Below, piece by piece: positions 1 to 10,439 of a stretch of 64,000 nt of DNA. The stretch's first letter is position 1, and each line of letters opens with the position of its first letter. The translations under genes were made by a program, and so were the position numbers. Origin of the DNA: Euryodendron excelsum (taxonomy: Eukaryota; Streptophyta; Magnoliopsida; Ericales; Pentaphylacaceae); assembly GCA_033060915.1 (NCBI GenBank), contig CM065385.1, forward strand, positions 17,782,501 to 17,846,500, given 5' to 3'. A model generated the notes under the pieces. It searched no databases and was not told the DNA's origin. It saw only the letters and a list, made by a program, of their open reading frames with translations.

Positions 1-401
1 AGAGTTGGACACATATCGGTTGGATGCCTTGCTACTGAACAAATCCCACAAGCTTTCGTCATTTGCATATTACCTACAGCCATTTATTGAACAAGAGAAG
101 CCAGACTCGCAATTTGTTGTTCAAGAGAGGAAATATTTACCTCATTAACATGCTTAGGTGAGGGGTAAAGCCTAATGCCAAATTGTTGAGAATTCGCCAC
201 CATATTTGCAATTAGGTTTCTCGCGGCATTGAGAGTTTTATCCACCAAAGCTCCTCCACTAGCAACATCAATCATGCTCCTATCAATGGGCAAAAAGCCC
301 TCATAGAAATACTGAACAAGAAGTTGCTCACTAATTTGACGATGGGGGTAGCTTGCACATAATTTCTTAAAACGTTCCCAGTATTCGCAGGCAACCAACA
401 A
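1..401 (-). pseudogene. Athila-like Ty3/gypsy gag fragment
   Basis: On the minus strand, 401 to 84 encodes about 105 residues with the features of the Athila-lineage capsid region: an EYWERFKKLCA block, then SEQLLVQYFYEG and ASGGALVDKT. After a stop at about 84 the coding sense continues in another frame, where CGICSVARHPTDMC is a C-x2-C-x4-H-x4-C zinc knuckle (about 55-10). The gag is therefore frameshifted. It starts abruptly at about 401, in the middle of the capsid domain, next to unrelated non-coding DNA, and runs off the left edge of the window. Gag would package element RNA; this copy is dead. Confidence 0.8.
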
Positions 402-1680
402 TAAAACCTATACCCCTAAAAAAATAAATATGTAATAGTGCGAGAAAGGATCGTTCCCACAGAGAGTATCCAGCCTAGTTTTATACTATGTGAACAAGGA
501 GGGGGGGTTTGGGTATAATGAAAACAATTTTAATAAAAATAACTACGGAACAATTCAAATTTAAGTATTGAAATCAATCAAAAGAACAAACCCTGGTTTA
601 AGTCAATATCCACCATCGGAATTATGTAACTAATCATCGATGCATGCATATATCAATTCACGCTTTAAATATTCACATTCAAAATTATTTTCCTATCTTT
701 CCTTAATCGTAGTTGATCAGAAAACAAATGATCTCATTAACCCTAACTATTAAACAATCCTGAAGAAGCACACAAGGTTTAATCTAGTAGCAGCCTTAAG
801 AATTAAAGAGATCGATGAAACTAAACAACACAAGCACAAGCGATAGCATTTAATTTAGTCGAACATCCTTTCTAAGATCTAATAATTCCTGACGCAGCGA
901 ATCATTAAATCATAGTTCCTTCGCCAATTAGAGGAATCAAACAATTACTGATTTGATATCTAACCCAGCAGTAGATTGCAACGAATAATAAACTAGTAGG
1001 TCTCCTAGTAATAAAATGAGACAATCATGAAAATAGGCATAGAAGAACATCTGATACTCAAAGCATAAATTGAATAATGAAAACAAATTAGATCTCACAA
1101 TTTATTTCTAATTCTGAGGCTTCCGTTTCCTTCAACCAAGATTCAAAGTTTAGCCACGCACGGCCATGAAGAAAACTCAAAGGAGAAGTCAGAGAAAAAG
1201 ACAGAAACGTATGTTTACTGCTGCTTTTTCCTCCTAGAATAATATAAAAAATGCTAACCCTAAAAATAAAACAATCCCAGCTTTTATAGGCTTTTGAAAA
1301 TCTAAAGCTCCGTAAAACCATTCGAACGCCCTTCTAACCGTTTGAACGCACTGGACCACCGTTCGAACAGTGCGTTGAACGCACTTTGAACAGGAAATTT
1401 GCTTTCTGTATCTTTCGAACGCACTTCGAACCTGAACTTGGCATAAACCTGTTTGACGTATCGTTCGAACGCAGCTGTAACAGTTCGAACGCACTCTTGG
1501 ACCGTTCGAACGCCCTTCGAACGCTTCATCCAATTTAGCTCGAATTTGTCCTTTTTAAGCTAGGATTCTCTTCCTTGGCATTCCATAGCACCCTAAATCA
1601 AAATATAAGAATAATGAGTATATTTAAGCACCAAATAAGTATAAAAGACTAAACATTAAGGCAGAAAAATATGACATTTG
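402..1680 (-). mobile_element. Non-coding LTR/LARD-like segment with its own promoter (-)
   Basis: No coding sequence. Read on the minus strand it has a cassette of repeated TTCGAA palindromes (1530-1320), a good TATA box (1288-1282) and a long AT-rich leader ending near the broken gag. This order (palindromes, TATA, leader) looks like an LTR U3/R arrangement or a large retrotransposon derivative. Both borders abut unrelated element fragments: gag at about 401 and copia pol at about 1681. I see no terminal repeats or target duplication, so the element type is inferred. Confidence 0.5.
1282..1530 (-). promoter_or_regulatory. TTCGAA palindrome cassette and TATA box
   Basis: Eight or nine copies of variants of GTTCGAACGC lie between 1320 and 1530. 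The core TTCGAA is self-complementary, so orientation is not given by the repeats. On the minus strand they are followed by TATAAAA at 1288-1282 in the context CCTATAAAAGC, a strong plant TATA match. The arrangement suggests a promoter firing leftward. Confidence 0.5.
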
Positions 1681-1683
1681 CAT

Positions 1684-3126
1684 TCTCATCAATATACTTG
1701 GCTTGGTTGATACAGATGCCTTCCTTTTGATTGCTTGATTTAAAGACCGAGAAAGTAATTAAGTTCGTCCATCATGCTCATTTCAAATTCTCCATGCATA
1801 CACTTAGCAAAATCCTTGCAAAGCGACACATTAGTAGCACCAAATATAATATCATCTACATATATTTGTACCAAAAGTATGTCATTGTTTTCTATTTTGA
1901 TAAAAAGAGTAATGTCTATCTTTCCTCTTGTAAAACCTTTTTCAATCAAAAACTTGCTCAATCTTTCATACCAAGCCCTTGGGGCTTATTTCAAACCATA
2001 TAAAGCTTTTGTTAAGTTGAAAACATGGTTGGGAAACTTTGGATCTTCAAATCTAGGGGGTTACTTAACATATACTTCTTCAGTAATAAAACCATTTAGA
2101 AAAACACTTTTAACATCCATTTGATATAATTTAAAATCTTTAAAACATGATAATGCAAGTAACAATCTAATGGCCTCTAATCTAGCTACCAGAGCATATG
2201 TTTCATCAAAATCAATGCTATCCTCTTGGCTATACCCTTGAGCAACAAGTCTTGCCTTGTTACTCACTACAACTCCGGATTCATCCATTTTATTTCTAAA
2301 AACCCATTTTATTCCAATGACAGGATGATCATTAGGCGTAGGAACAATGTGCCATGCCTCATGCCTTTCAAATTGATTCAATTCCTCTTGCATAGCATTA
2401 ATCCAAAACTCATCATTTTCAGCATTATTAAAACACTTAGGTTTTATTTGTGATAAAAATGCAAGATGATTACATATATTTCTCAAAAATGATCGTGTTC
2501 TTACTCCTTGTGAAGGATCACCTAGGATTTGCTTCATAGGATGGTTATGCACAAACTTCCATTCCTTAGGTAGACCTTCATTGATCTCTTGCTGGCTTGT
2601 AAAGGCTTCTTGCACTTCTTTTTCCTTTTGTGATTTTTCATTTAAGCTTGGTTAAATATCTATTCTTTCCATATTTTTCTCTACCTCATCTATATCATCA
2701 CTTATAATATTTCTAGAAAGAGAGTTATGTTCATCAAAAGTGACATGAACTGATTCTTCAACCACTAAAGTCCTCTTATTAAAGACTTTATAAGCTTTGC
2801 TATGTGTTGAATATCCAAGAAATACAACCTCATCAGATTTTGCATCAAACTTACCAAGGTTGTCTTTATTGTTATTCAATACAAAGCACTTGCATCTAAA
2901 GGCTCTAAATTATGAAACATTTGGTTTCTTATCTTTTCAAAGCTCATGAGGGGTTTTGTTCAAAAAATTTCTAAATAAAATTCGATTTAAAATATAACAA
3001 GCTGTGTTAACAGATTCAACCCAAAAATACTTTGGTAAACTATTTTCACAAAGCATGGTTCTATCCATTTCTTTCGAAACTCTATTTTTCCACTCAACAA
3101 CTCCATTTTGTTGAGGTGTTCTAGGG
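1684..3126 (-). pseudogene. Ty1/copia pol fragment (integrase C-terminus and reverse transcriptase)
   Basis: Reading from 3126 to 1684 on the minus strand gives, in order: an integrase segment starting near a QQNGVVEW-like block; the integrase C-terminal region (2879-2652, with FLGYSTHSKAYKVFNKRT); a linker; and the RVT_2 reverse transcriptase (2615-2061, with [11 protein letters not shown] and [11 protein letters not shown]). The YVDDIIFG catalytic motif lies in 1961-1740. It is broken by in-frame TAA codons at 2063-2061 and 1988-1986, a stop at 1740, and earlier stops and shifts. Both ends are truncated and no LTR of this copia element is seen. It resembles the Tork/Tnt1 type but the lineage is not certain. 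Confidence 0.88.
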
Positions 3127-3332
3127 GATTATACTTAGTTTAGGTGACCTAACACATCTTTAACCACGTTAGGTGGCCACTCCAAACTTTTTTCAAAAGC
3201 TCTTGTTCAAATCAATTTCAAGATCAAACCTAGTTGCACTTGTCCTTCTAGGAGGATGAGTTTTAACGAGAGAGTACAGTGTTTTTTCCAAGCCAAGAAG
3301 GCTTGGTTAAAAATCGGGGCGCAACAATATTT
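3127..3332 (+). mobile_element. 3' end of a Tat-type LTR (fragment)
   Basis: The block aligns by eye with the last ~200 bp of the two large Tat LTRs (8665-8864 and 16,832-17,028). All share an ACCTAAC/GTTAGGT inverted pair, TTAGGTGG, a GAGTT...AGAG run and a terminal GCGCRACA. It is cut on the left by the copia fragment and no primer site follows, so it is a remnant of a separate insertion. Confidence 0.7.
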
Positions 3333-4171
3333 ACAAAAACCTAAATGTTTGATTGTGCTTGGCAACAAGCTGATGGTATATATTTATAATTCTAAACCTG
3401 ATTTATTCTAAGTTTGATTGTTAAAAAATAATTGTTTTTATTACTAAATTTTTTGAATCAAAGACTCACGACGCAGTCAATGATTTGAGTTATCAAAAAC
3501 CTCCATTGAAATTTCAGGTGAAGCAATTGATTAGATCAATTGGCTTCAAGACTTGCTTTTATTAATTTAAAATCGCTTTCATAGTTTAGTTTAGAATAAT
3601 CAAACTCTTCTTCAGCACTATTTTCTTTTTCTTTTTTTTATTGGAGTGTTTTCTTGGGATTTCTGAACCAAAGTGAGTTATCCTGAATGTGCTAACTCTC
3701 TTCCTTGTGGATTGATTTCGGACTTCACAAAGTATTATTACTGTATCACAACTGCACATTGGCGGATATCAATCGCACTATTTTGGAGTGATCATTTTTG
3801 GGCGCCATTGCCGGGGGAAGCTTTGCCAATCGGCATTGGAGGATGAACCTTGGAGATTTAATTCTAATAGAAGCACTTCACCATCATTCTACAACCACAA
3901 GGAGACTCCATAACTCGCTTGGGTAATTTTGTTCCATCTTTTATTTTTAAGCAATTATATTTTTTTTATTTTTTTATTTATTCTTATTATTTTAGTTGGT
4001 TTGGAGTGGTGCTATTTTTTAATTGGTGGTATATTTTGTGAAGATTTGGCGAATAGGGTGGTTTGAATTTGTTGAATTGGTGGTTTATTCTGTGGCAATT
4101 TGAGGGTTAACTTAGTATTATTTATGGATAATTATTGGAGCCTGCATGGTATGAGGGATGCGCCTGCAACC
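3333..4171 (+). mobile_element. LTR end, tRNA-Asp-type primer binding site and leader of another Ty3/gypsy element
   Basis: About 460 bp of AT-rich sequence ends in ATCA at 3791-3794. It is followed by GGGCGCCATTGCCGGGG (3800-3816), which matches the complement of the 3' end of plant tRNA-Asp apart from an extra G and one substitution. This primer site is typical of Athila-lineage elements. The leader continues to 4171, where the large Tat LTR begins, so the Tat element appears to have inserted here. No ORF is supported. Confidence 0.6.
3799..3816 (+). other. Primer binding site, tRNA-Asp type
   Basis: GGGCGCCATTGCCGGGG is complementary to the acceptor/T-arm end of plant tRNA-Asp with small differences. 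It lies a few bases after a TCA-like LTR terminus, as expected for minus-strand priming of reverse transcription. Confidence 0.6.
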
Positions 4172-5159
4172 TATAAGCACCCCATTTTTGCCCATTTAGC
4201 AATCTCCAACCTGACCGGGCTCGGTTTCAAACACCGCAACACATGCAAGCTCAAGACGAGCCCTTCAATCTCCAATCCAGCCAACTGATTGCTTCTCAGG
4301 CCCACAAGGACTCACTGGAGCCATAAACACTATCATTTCGAGCAGCTTTCCGGACCGGGCGGTCTCGGAAACCAATGCCATCTAGGTAGCTTCCCGATAT
4401 CGGGCGATCTCAGGAACCAACACCTTGTCAAAATTTCAGATGGTTCACTTCTGGCGCCTGCTAGCCCACCAATGTAAAATATCCGTCATTCGGTAGTTTT
4501 CCGGGACCAGGCACTCTCGGAGACCAACACCACCCTCACAAGTAGCTTTCTAAGACCGGGCATTCTCAAGAACCAACACCACCCTACAAGTAGCTCTCTA
4601 AGACCAAGCGTTCTTAGAGACCAACACCACACAGGTAGTTTTTCGAGACCGGGCGGTCTCGGGAACCAAACCCTAGGTCAACACTGGCACCAGCTAGCCC
4701 GACTCGGTGAAAAATGACTAAACCTGCCACTTGAGCCTTTAGGCACGTTTTGAGAAAGTTCAAAATCCCTTAAAACGGTAAGTCCACCCTTCCAAAATGT
4801 TATTAAACTGTTAAGCATCCCCCACACGCAATTTGGACCAATTCCGGTCCCATTTCGACTAACTCCAATTAAAATTACCATTTTGCCCCTAAACACCTTA
4901 GCATTGCACAAACCCTACTGAACAGTAAAAGACTCTCCTGAAACCATCCCTGAACGACCCGACATGCTTAACACAGTCACCAAACCATTCCTGACCATTT
5001 TCAGCTAAACCTGGTCAAAATGACCATTTTGCCCCTGATAATCCAAACGCGCCCCGAAACAACACTGGTCCTAGGGTTTCGAACAAAGGGCCTCACCATA
5101 CCCCCTTGTTTAACCTGAGGAGGACCCTACGACACTAAGCACTCACGACTCGATAAAAG

Positions 5160-5600
5160 TTCTGTGAAGCGTCTCGCAGACACTCCGCCTAATTGTCTCT
5201 TCACCCCGATTCCCTGGTTGTAACGCATCATCAAAGGACTTAAGAAAAGCGTAAACCAGGGAATTCTTGAAAGTTCATCCATAGATCTTTCCATCGATTC
5301 GGCTCGATCGAATAGGTCGCTTCCCAAAGCCCTTCATCGTACGACGTGAAAATTGTAACTTCCAGCAACCCCTGAAGTGTCTCGCAAACGCTCCGCCGAA
5401 TTGACTTTTCCACCGATTCCCCAATTGCAACGCACAGTCAAATGACTTAAGAAATGCATAAATCTGGAAATTCTTGAAAGTATTTCTAGAGTACTTTCCA
5501 TCGGTATGGTTCAATCAAAAAGATCGCTTCCCGAAGGCCTTAACCAAACGACACGAAAATAGGTACTTTCGAACACCCACAGAGCGTATCACAGACACTC
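5160..5600 (+). repeat. Tandem ~210-bp units in LTR U3
   Basis: Two diverged copies begin at about 5163 and 5372, and a third partial one at about 5581. Each starts with a GCGTCTCGCAGACACTCCGCC-like block and then TTGCAACGCA, ACTTAAGAAA, TCTTGAAAGT, CTTTCCATCG and CGCTTCCC. The same array is in the second copy of this LTR at about 23,630-24,090, so it predates the insertion. Confidence 0.75.
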
Positions 5601-5903
5601 TGCAAAGATGTCCTTTTATGCACGCTTCCCGAGACGATATCCCACGCTTTTGAACACAATTTAAACATTTCAAAAATATGAAAGTTCATGAAAAAACCTT
5701 AAAGAACATCGTGGGTGCAGCCAACTCCCTCGAAACCTTCCCGGTTGGCTCAATTATCGAGGAAAAGTTTAAACGAACCTTCGCAGTGATGGAGCGTATG
5801 CTACATCCACTCAAATTTTGATCAGATTGACCAAATTTTGATCAACGGTCGAGATTTAACCAATACACAGGGTGTCGTGTGTCATTCTGGCAATAGAACA
5901 GTA

Positions 5904-5990
5904 CCTGCGCATGTGCTACATGTGCCAGGGCAAAATTTGGGAAGGCGCATGTAGCACATGTGCCAAGCCTATTCCAGGTTCCTATAAAAA
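5904..5990 (+). promoter_or_regulatory. LTR core promoter: inverted-repeat pair and TATA box
   Basis: GCGCATGTGCTACATGTGCC at 5907-5926 is itself nearly palindromic. It is near-inverted again at 5944-5964. TATAAAAA follows at 5983-5990, and then a poly-C run. The matching LTR at 24,372-24,455 keeps the palindromes, with a weaker CTACAAATACC in place of the TATA. Confidence 0.65.
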
Positions 5991-7244
5991 CCAACCCCCC
6001 CCCCCTTTTCCATATTCCAACTTCAAAATTGCTGCGAAACTCTGCTGAAACTGCTCCAGAAATTTGAATCTCTATACACACTACACCCCTCCAACACTTA
6101 GGCTAGATTTCACCACCCTAAAGGCCATACACCTCACTTACTTAGCCTTATACACCATTAAACACTCCCTTCCAGCCCTTCAAGCCTTCCTGAAGTCATT
6201 CAAACTCCAATCAAGACATCCATTGAAGACTACATGTGTGTTGAAGGCAAAAGGTGGTATCTCTTTTACATTTTTGTCTTCCCCCACTCTTCTCTTCTCC
6301 CTCCTAGCCTACTTAGGCTATTCTTTATTTTAATCCTCATCTTCAACCCCCATTCTTGCATGCTTGAGCCAAGAAAGCTCTTAGATCATACCTAGAGGAA
6401 AGCAAGTGAGAGCCATTGTGTAGGGGGATCTCTCACTAGCCTACTTTAAGATGGTATGGCTTACGAGCCCCTTGTTTATGTGGTGTAGCCTAAAAGCCTT
6501 GTATGTGATCATCACCCCGTGCATATTACTATTTTGATCATGTCTTGTGTGCTTGGGTTCATTTTTATGCTTATTGCCATGTTCTATAATGCTTACATTA
6601 CTCTTAGTTCCATACCATTTCCAAGCTCTATATTTCTTTTAAAAATAGTTTTAAGAGTTGGCTTATTGAAGTTTAGGATGAAACCCTAGAAATCATGCCC
6701 TAGAAGATCCCCTACTAACCCCTAACTCTCTTTTTGGCATCATGGTATTTTAACTTGCATAAGAATTGTTTTCAAGTTCTCCAAATTCCAAGGTTTCCAT
6801 TCTTTTAAGTTTAGTGGTTGAAATGGCCCCATGAAACCCTCTCTTGAGTGGTCTCCCTTTTATTTGGCCATAGGAACCCTCTCTTCATAGAATGGTCTCC
6901 TTGAAAAATGGTTTTCAAAATCATTTTCCAAAGATGGTTTTCAAAAATTCATTCTCTCTATCTTTGCATTAAAAATGGTGCTTCAAAAAGTTGTTATCAT
7001 GTTGATTTTTAACCCCTTACACTCTTGTCAAGATAATGGTTATAATGGCCATGAGGGAGCCTTCCTTAGAATGGTCTCCAAGCACCACCCATACAAACCA
7101 TACTCTTGACTAGAATCAAAATTTTTATGGAAATGATCTTCAAAAAGATGCCTTACCAAAGTTCATTGCATAACATGTTTTGTTTTTCAAACCTCTTTCT
7201 AAAAGTGCATCAAACAACTTTTCAAAATCATCTTCGAATTTAAC

Positions 7245-7480
7245 CATAGATTAACTTGACTCTAGTTGACCAACCCTAGGTTAAGTTGACCCTAGTTACC
7301 AAACCCTAGGTTAACTTGACCCTAGTTGACCAATCCTAGGTTAACTTGATCCTAGTTTACTCACCTTAGGTTAACTTAACCCTATTTAGTTAACCCTAAG
7401 TCATCTTACCCTTAGGTTAACCCTACCCTAGTTAGTCAACCCTAGTCCAACCTAACCTTAGGTCACCCCTAACCATAGGC
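7245..7480 (+). repeat. Degenerate ~33-bp tandem repeat
   Basis: Successive variants of GTTAACTTGACCCTAGTTGA alternate with CCAACCCTAG. At least six copies are visible. The matching LTR has a shorter version at about 25,708-25,880. Confidence 0.7.
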
Positions 7481-8123
7481 TGACACAACATAGGTTAGTA
7501 TGCTTCAAGGTTTCAACTCATAAACCCTTCTTAAATGATCTTTCAATTTTAAACTATACCCATTACTCATTTTTCCAAAACTTCCTACTCTATTGAGATT
7601 TCAAAAAGCCAACTCCATAACATCTTCAAACCCCTTACTCTCCAACTTCAAGGCATTTCCAAAAATGTTTTCAAAGGGTCACAAATCTAAGGTGTCCCTA
7701 GCCCTCTTATGGTTAAAGACCCAAAGAAAGGTGATATATCAAAAGCAACCTCCAAGGTTGTCCATATTAGGACTCCAAACCCTTAGCCGTTTTCAAAAAC
7801 CACTTTTAAAAACTAATTTATCAAAACATTCCAAAGTCATACCTCCAAGGTTTTCAAAACAAGTCTTCAAAAACACTCTCAAACTTTCTTGATTTACTCC
7901 AAAATATTTACCAAAAATCCCTTGATTTGATCCAAAAACATTTTCAAAACACTCCGCTATCCCATTCCATGTCAAAGCTTTCGAGACCATAAAGCATCTT
8001 CAACTTTTTCAAAGACCTCAAAGTGTCTTAAATTTTCCAAAAACCTCAAAGTGTCTTAAACTTTTCCAAAGACCTCAAAGTGTCTTCAAACTTTTCAAAG
8101 GCCCTAACGCGCCTATTTTCCAT

Positions 8124-8177
8124 CGGGCTCTTGCCCGAACTACGAATGACCTGATTCTTGCCAAATGAGATACGTAA
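8124..8177 (+). promoter_or_regulatory. Conserved hairpin block in Tat LTR (copy 1)
   Basis: CGGGC-TCTT-GCCCG (8124-8137) can form a five-pair stem. It is followed by CTACG (8140-8144) and, about 30 nt later, CGTAA (8173-8177), a near complement. The diverged LTR at 16,219-16,270 keeps the layout with CGGAC-TCTT-GTCCG and a perfect CTACG/CGTAG pair. Function is unknown; an RNA structure is inferred. Confidence 0.5.
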
Positions 8178-8864
8178 GCAACCTAAAATGGTGTGGTTAT
8201 AACTTCCATTTCAACTCCAGTCCCTTTTTCAAAAGTTCCTATCAATCCAAAGTTTCTATCCCAAACCCTTTCAAGCTCCCATGTTTTCAAACTTCTTCCC
8301 AGAAACTTGCATCATGCATCAATCATCCGAAAAGTGATGACTGAACCCTATTTTCAAAATTCTAAAAGTGGATATTAAGTGAACAATAGTAACCGACTAT
8401 TCTAGTGAATGAACAAAAAGGTGATTAGACATGTAGGTACTGAAAGGGCGGGGTAGGGTGATGATCTTAGGATTTCTTCCCTACACGTGACCATCCCCCG
8501 GACCATAGATTTCTATCTTCGAAAGACCAAAATGGAGTTATTTTCTAAAAGGGCTTAAATCTTTTCTAAGGTTGTCAAACAACCCATTTTCTTAAAAACC
8601 GTCTCTTGAGGGATCTTTCAAAAATCTTTTTCCAAAACCCTAGGTTTGATCTTCGGATTAACACTTAGTTTTAGATGCCCTAACTCACCTCAATCAAGTT
8701 AGGTGGCGACTCCTATTTTCTACAAAGCCCTTAATCAAACCAATCTTCAATTCAAACCCAGTCGCGCTTATCCTTCCAGGAGAATGAGTTCTAGTGACAG
8801 AGTTTCGTACTTTTTGGTCTCCAAGCCAAAAGGACCTTGGCCACCCAAAAACTAGAGCGCGACA

Positions 8865-10439
8865 GCTGGGTACTCCACTGGGGACACTTAGAGGGTTAGG
8901 CCATTGACATGTTTCTTCACCCTTCACTCACCCAGAATCTCCGGTTACTTTGTCCAGTTTTATCCACTCTTCAAATTTTTCAAGTTTCCAAAACAAATTC
9001 TACTCTCCAAAACAATTTTCAAATAAGTGTCATCACCTGCATTCATTGTTTACATTCATGCTCTTACATTAATCATCCATTTTACCTTGCATCGAGTTTT
9101 TTGAAAAGTTACTAACTCTTTGCATTTTCTTTTGGAGGTGGACCTTTGTTCACATCTTATTTCATGTCTTATTTATTGCTATGTATGTGAATGAATAAAC
9201 ATGATGTAATGTGTGTTGTTGGGTCCTTTCCTCCATTTTCGAAAATTTCACACACACTTGGTGCGCTCACTTGCATTTGCATCTTGCATATATTACCTAG
9301 TTACTACCATTCTAGATAGAAGGGCGAACAGTATATTGACCGTGGGCGGATGTTGTGTCAGTTTCCTAGCTTAAGGTCTCTTTATAGTTCCCCCGCTCAA
9401 ACCACCAACCAAAGATGGAGTTCACCCTTCTAGGGATGGATGCCGAAGGTTTGAAGGTTCGGAGACCGAGCTTTTTAGGAAGTATTAGTAAACCCCCAAC
9501 CTTATGCTCATGTAGCACCCCATGCATAGCCGAACCTCTACCGGATTTAGGACATGAGCGTTGATTTCAAAACCAAGGAGGAAAGGGTGACCACTTTATC
9601 TTCCCTTATATATTTTGTTTAATCCATGTTGTTATGCTATTTAGTCCTTGCCATTTGCCATGTACATGCCTCATAACTATTCATACATCAGAATTCATGT
9701 CGAGACAAGAGTTCCCAAAATAACTTTAGTCATTGCATTTTCATACATTTAATCAACCCCCAGAGAAAGGTTCGATGACCTTCTCGCTCAAATCAAGCCA
9801 ACCCCAAAACTCCTAAGGGTACCAAGAGACCCTAAGGATTCATGGCATGCATCAAAATCATCTCATAAGGAGGGGCCCTAATCCCTCCCTGCTCATGGAG
9901 ATAGGGCTGCCAAAAAGACAAAGGGGCAATTCAATATCGAGGTCTCCTACTAACTTCTGATCAAGAAGGCAAATCTGAAGACTCAAGAGTAGTTTAGGAT
10001 CCCATGATGTAAATGTAAAATAGGCAGGAGTCCCGAGGAAAATGTTTCCCCCCCCCCCAATTTCTATGTATTTTTGAGAAATTCTATGTACCAAAGAGAA
10101 TTCATCCTGATAAAATGGTTCTTGTTGATGAATGAATGAATGTATGAATTGATGAACGAATAGGCACAAGTATAGTATTGCATGCAGGGGCAATCCCCTA
10201 TCTCCAGACATGAGTCAAAGCATGATGTTTAGTTCCCCTCAAAAGGCAGGGGCACCCTTAGGCCATGCATTGCATAAAATCTTTTCAAATCAAGAACCTA
10301 ACATATAATCCTTTTGTTTTGTTTTTCTTTATTTTCTTTTCCCACCTTCATCTCAACACAAGACTAGCAATAGTTTTTAGTGAGACTGCTTGCATTTTAG
10401 GTCACCATTACTCCAAGAAAAGGAAAGAGAGGAACACGA
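8865..10439 (+). mobile_element. Primer region and untranslated leader of the Tat element
   Basis: GCTGGGTACTCCACTGGGGA directly follows the LTR end and occupies the primer-binding position; plant Tat-type elements carry similar sequences here. The rest is an untranslated leader with blocks such as GACCGTGGGCGGATG (about 9340). No conserved protein is encoded, and the longer reading frames on either strand look accidental. Confidence 0.7.

Larger units (their letters stand above)
4172..8864 (+). mobile_element. 5' LTR of a Tat-lineage Ty3/gypsy element (4.69 kb)
   Basis: It begins TATAAGCACCCC, where the related LTR at 23,012 has TGTAAGCACCCC, so the terminal TG has decayed. It ends GCGCGACA. 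The first ~3.7 kb aligns with 23,012-26,345 apart from a deletion there of about 385 bp. In order it holds: a GC-rich U3; two ~210-bp tandem units (about 5160-5580); a palindrome pair (5907-5964); TATAAAAA (5983-5990); a long G-poor transcribed region; CTAGGTTAACTTGACC-type repeats (7245-7480); and conserved hairpins near the 3' end. Length fits the very long LTRs of Tat/Ogre elements. The five bases before it are CAACC; the partner duplication is lost because the 3' LTR is truncated. Confidence 0.85.

Noticed and set aside
5993..6006. Poly-C run as a functional element
   Set aside because: Similar runs occur at several sites (10,047; 14,285; 24,461) and are common slippage tracts; nothing shows function.
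9858..10211. 117-codon open frame on the minus strand in the Tat leader
   Set aside because: No domain, no promoter, and lies in a leader that is non-coding in this lineage.
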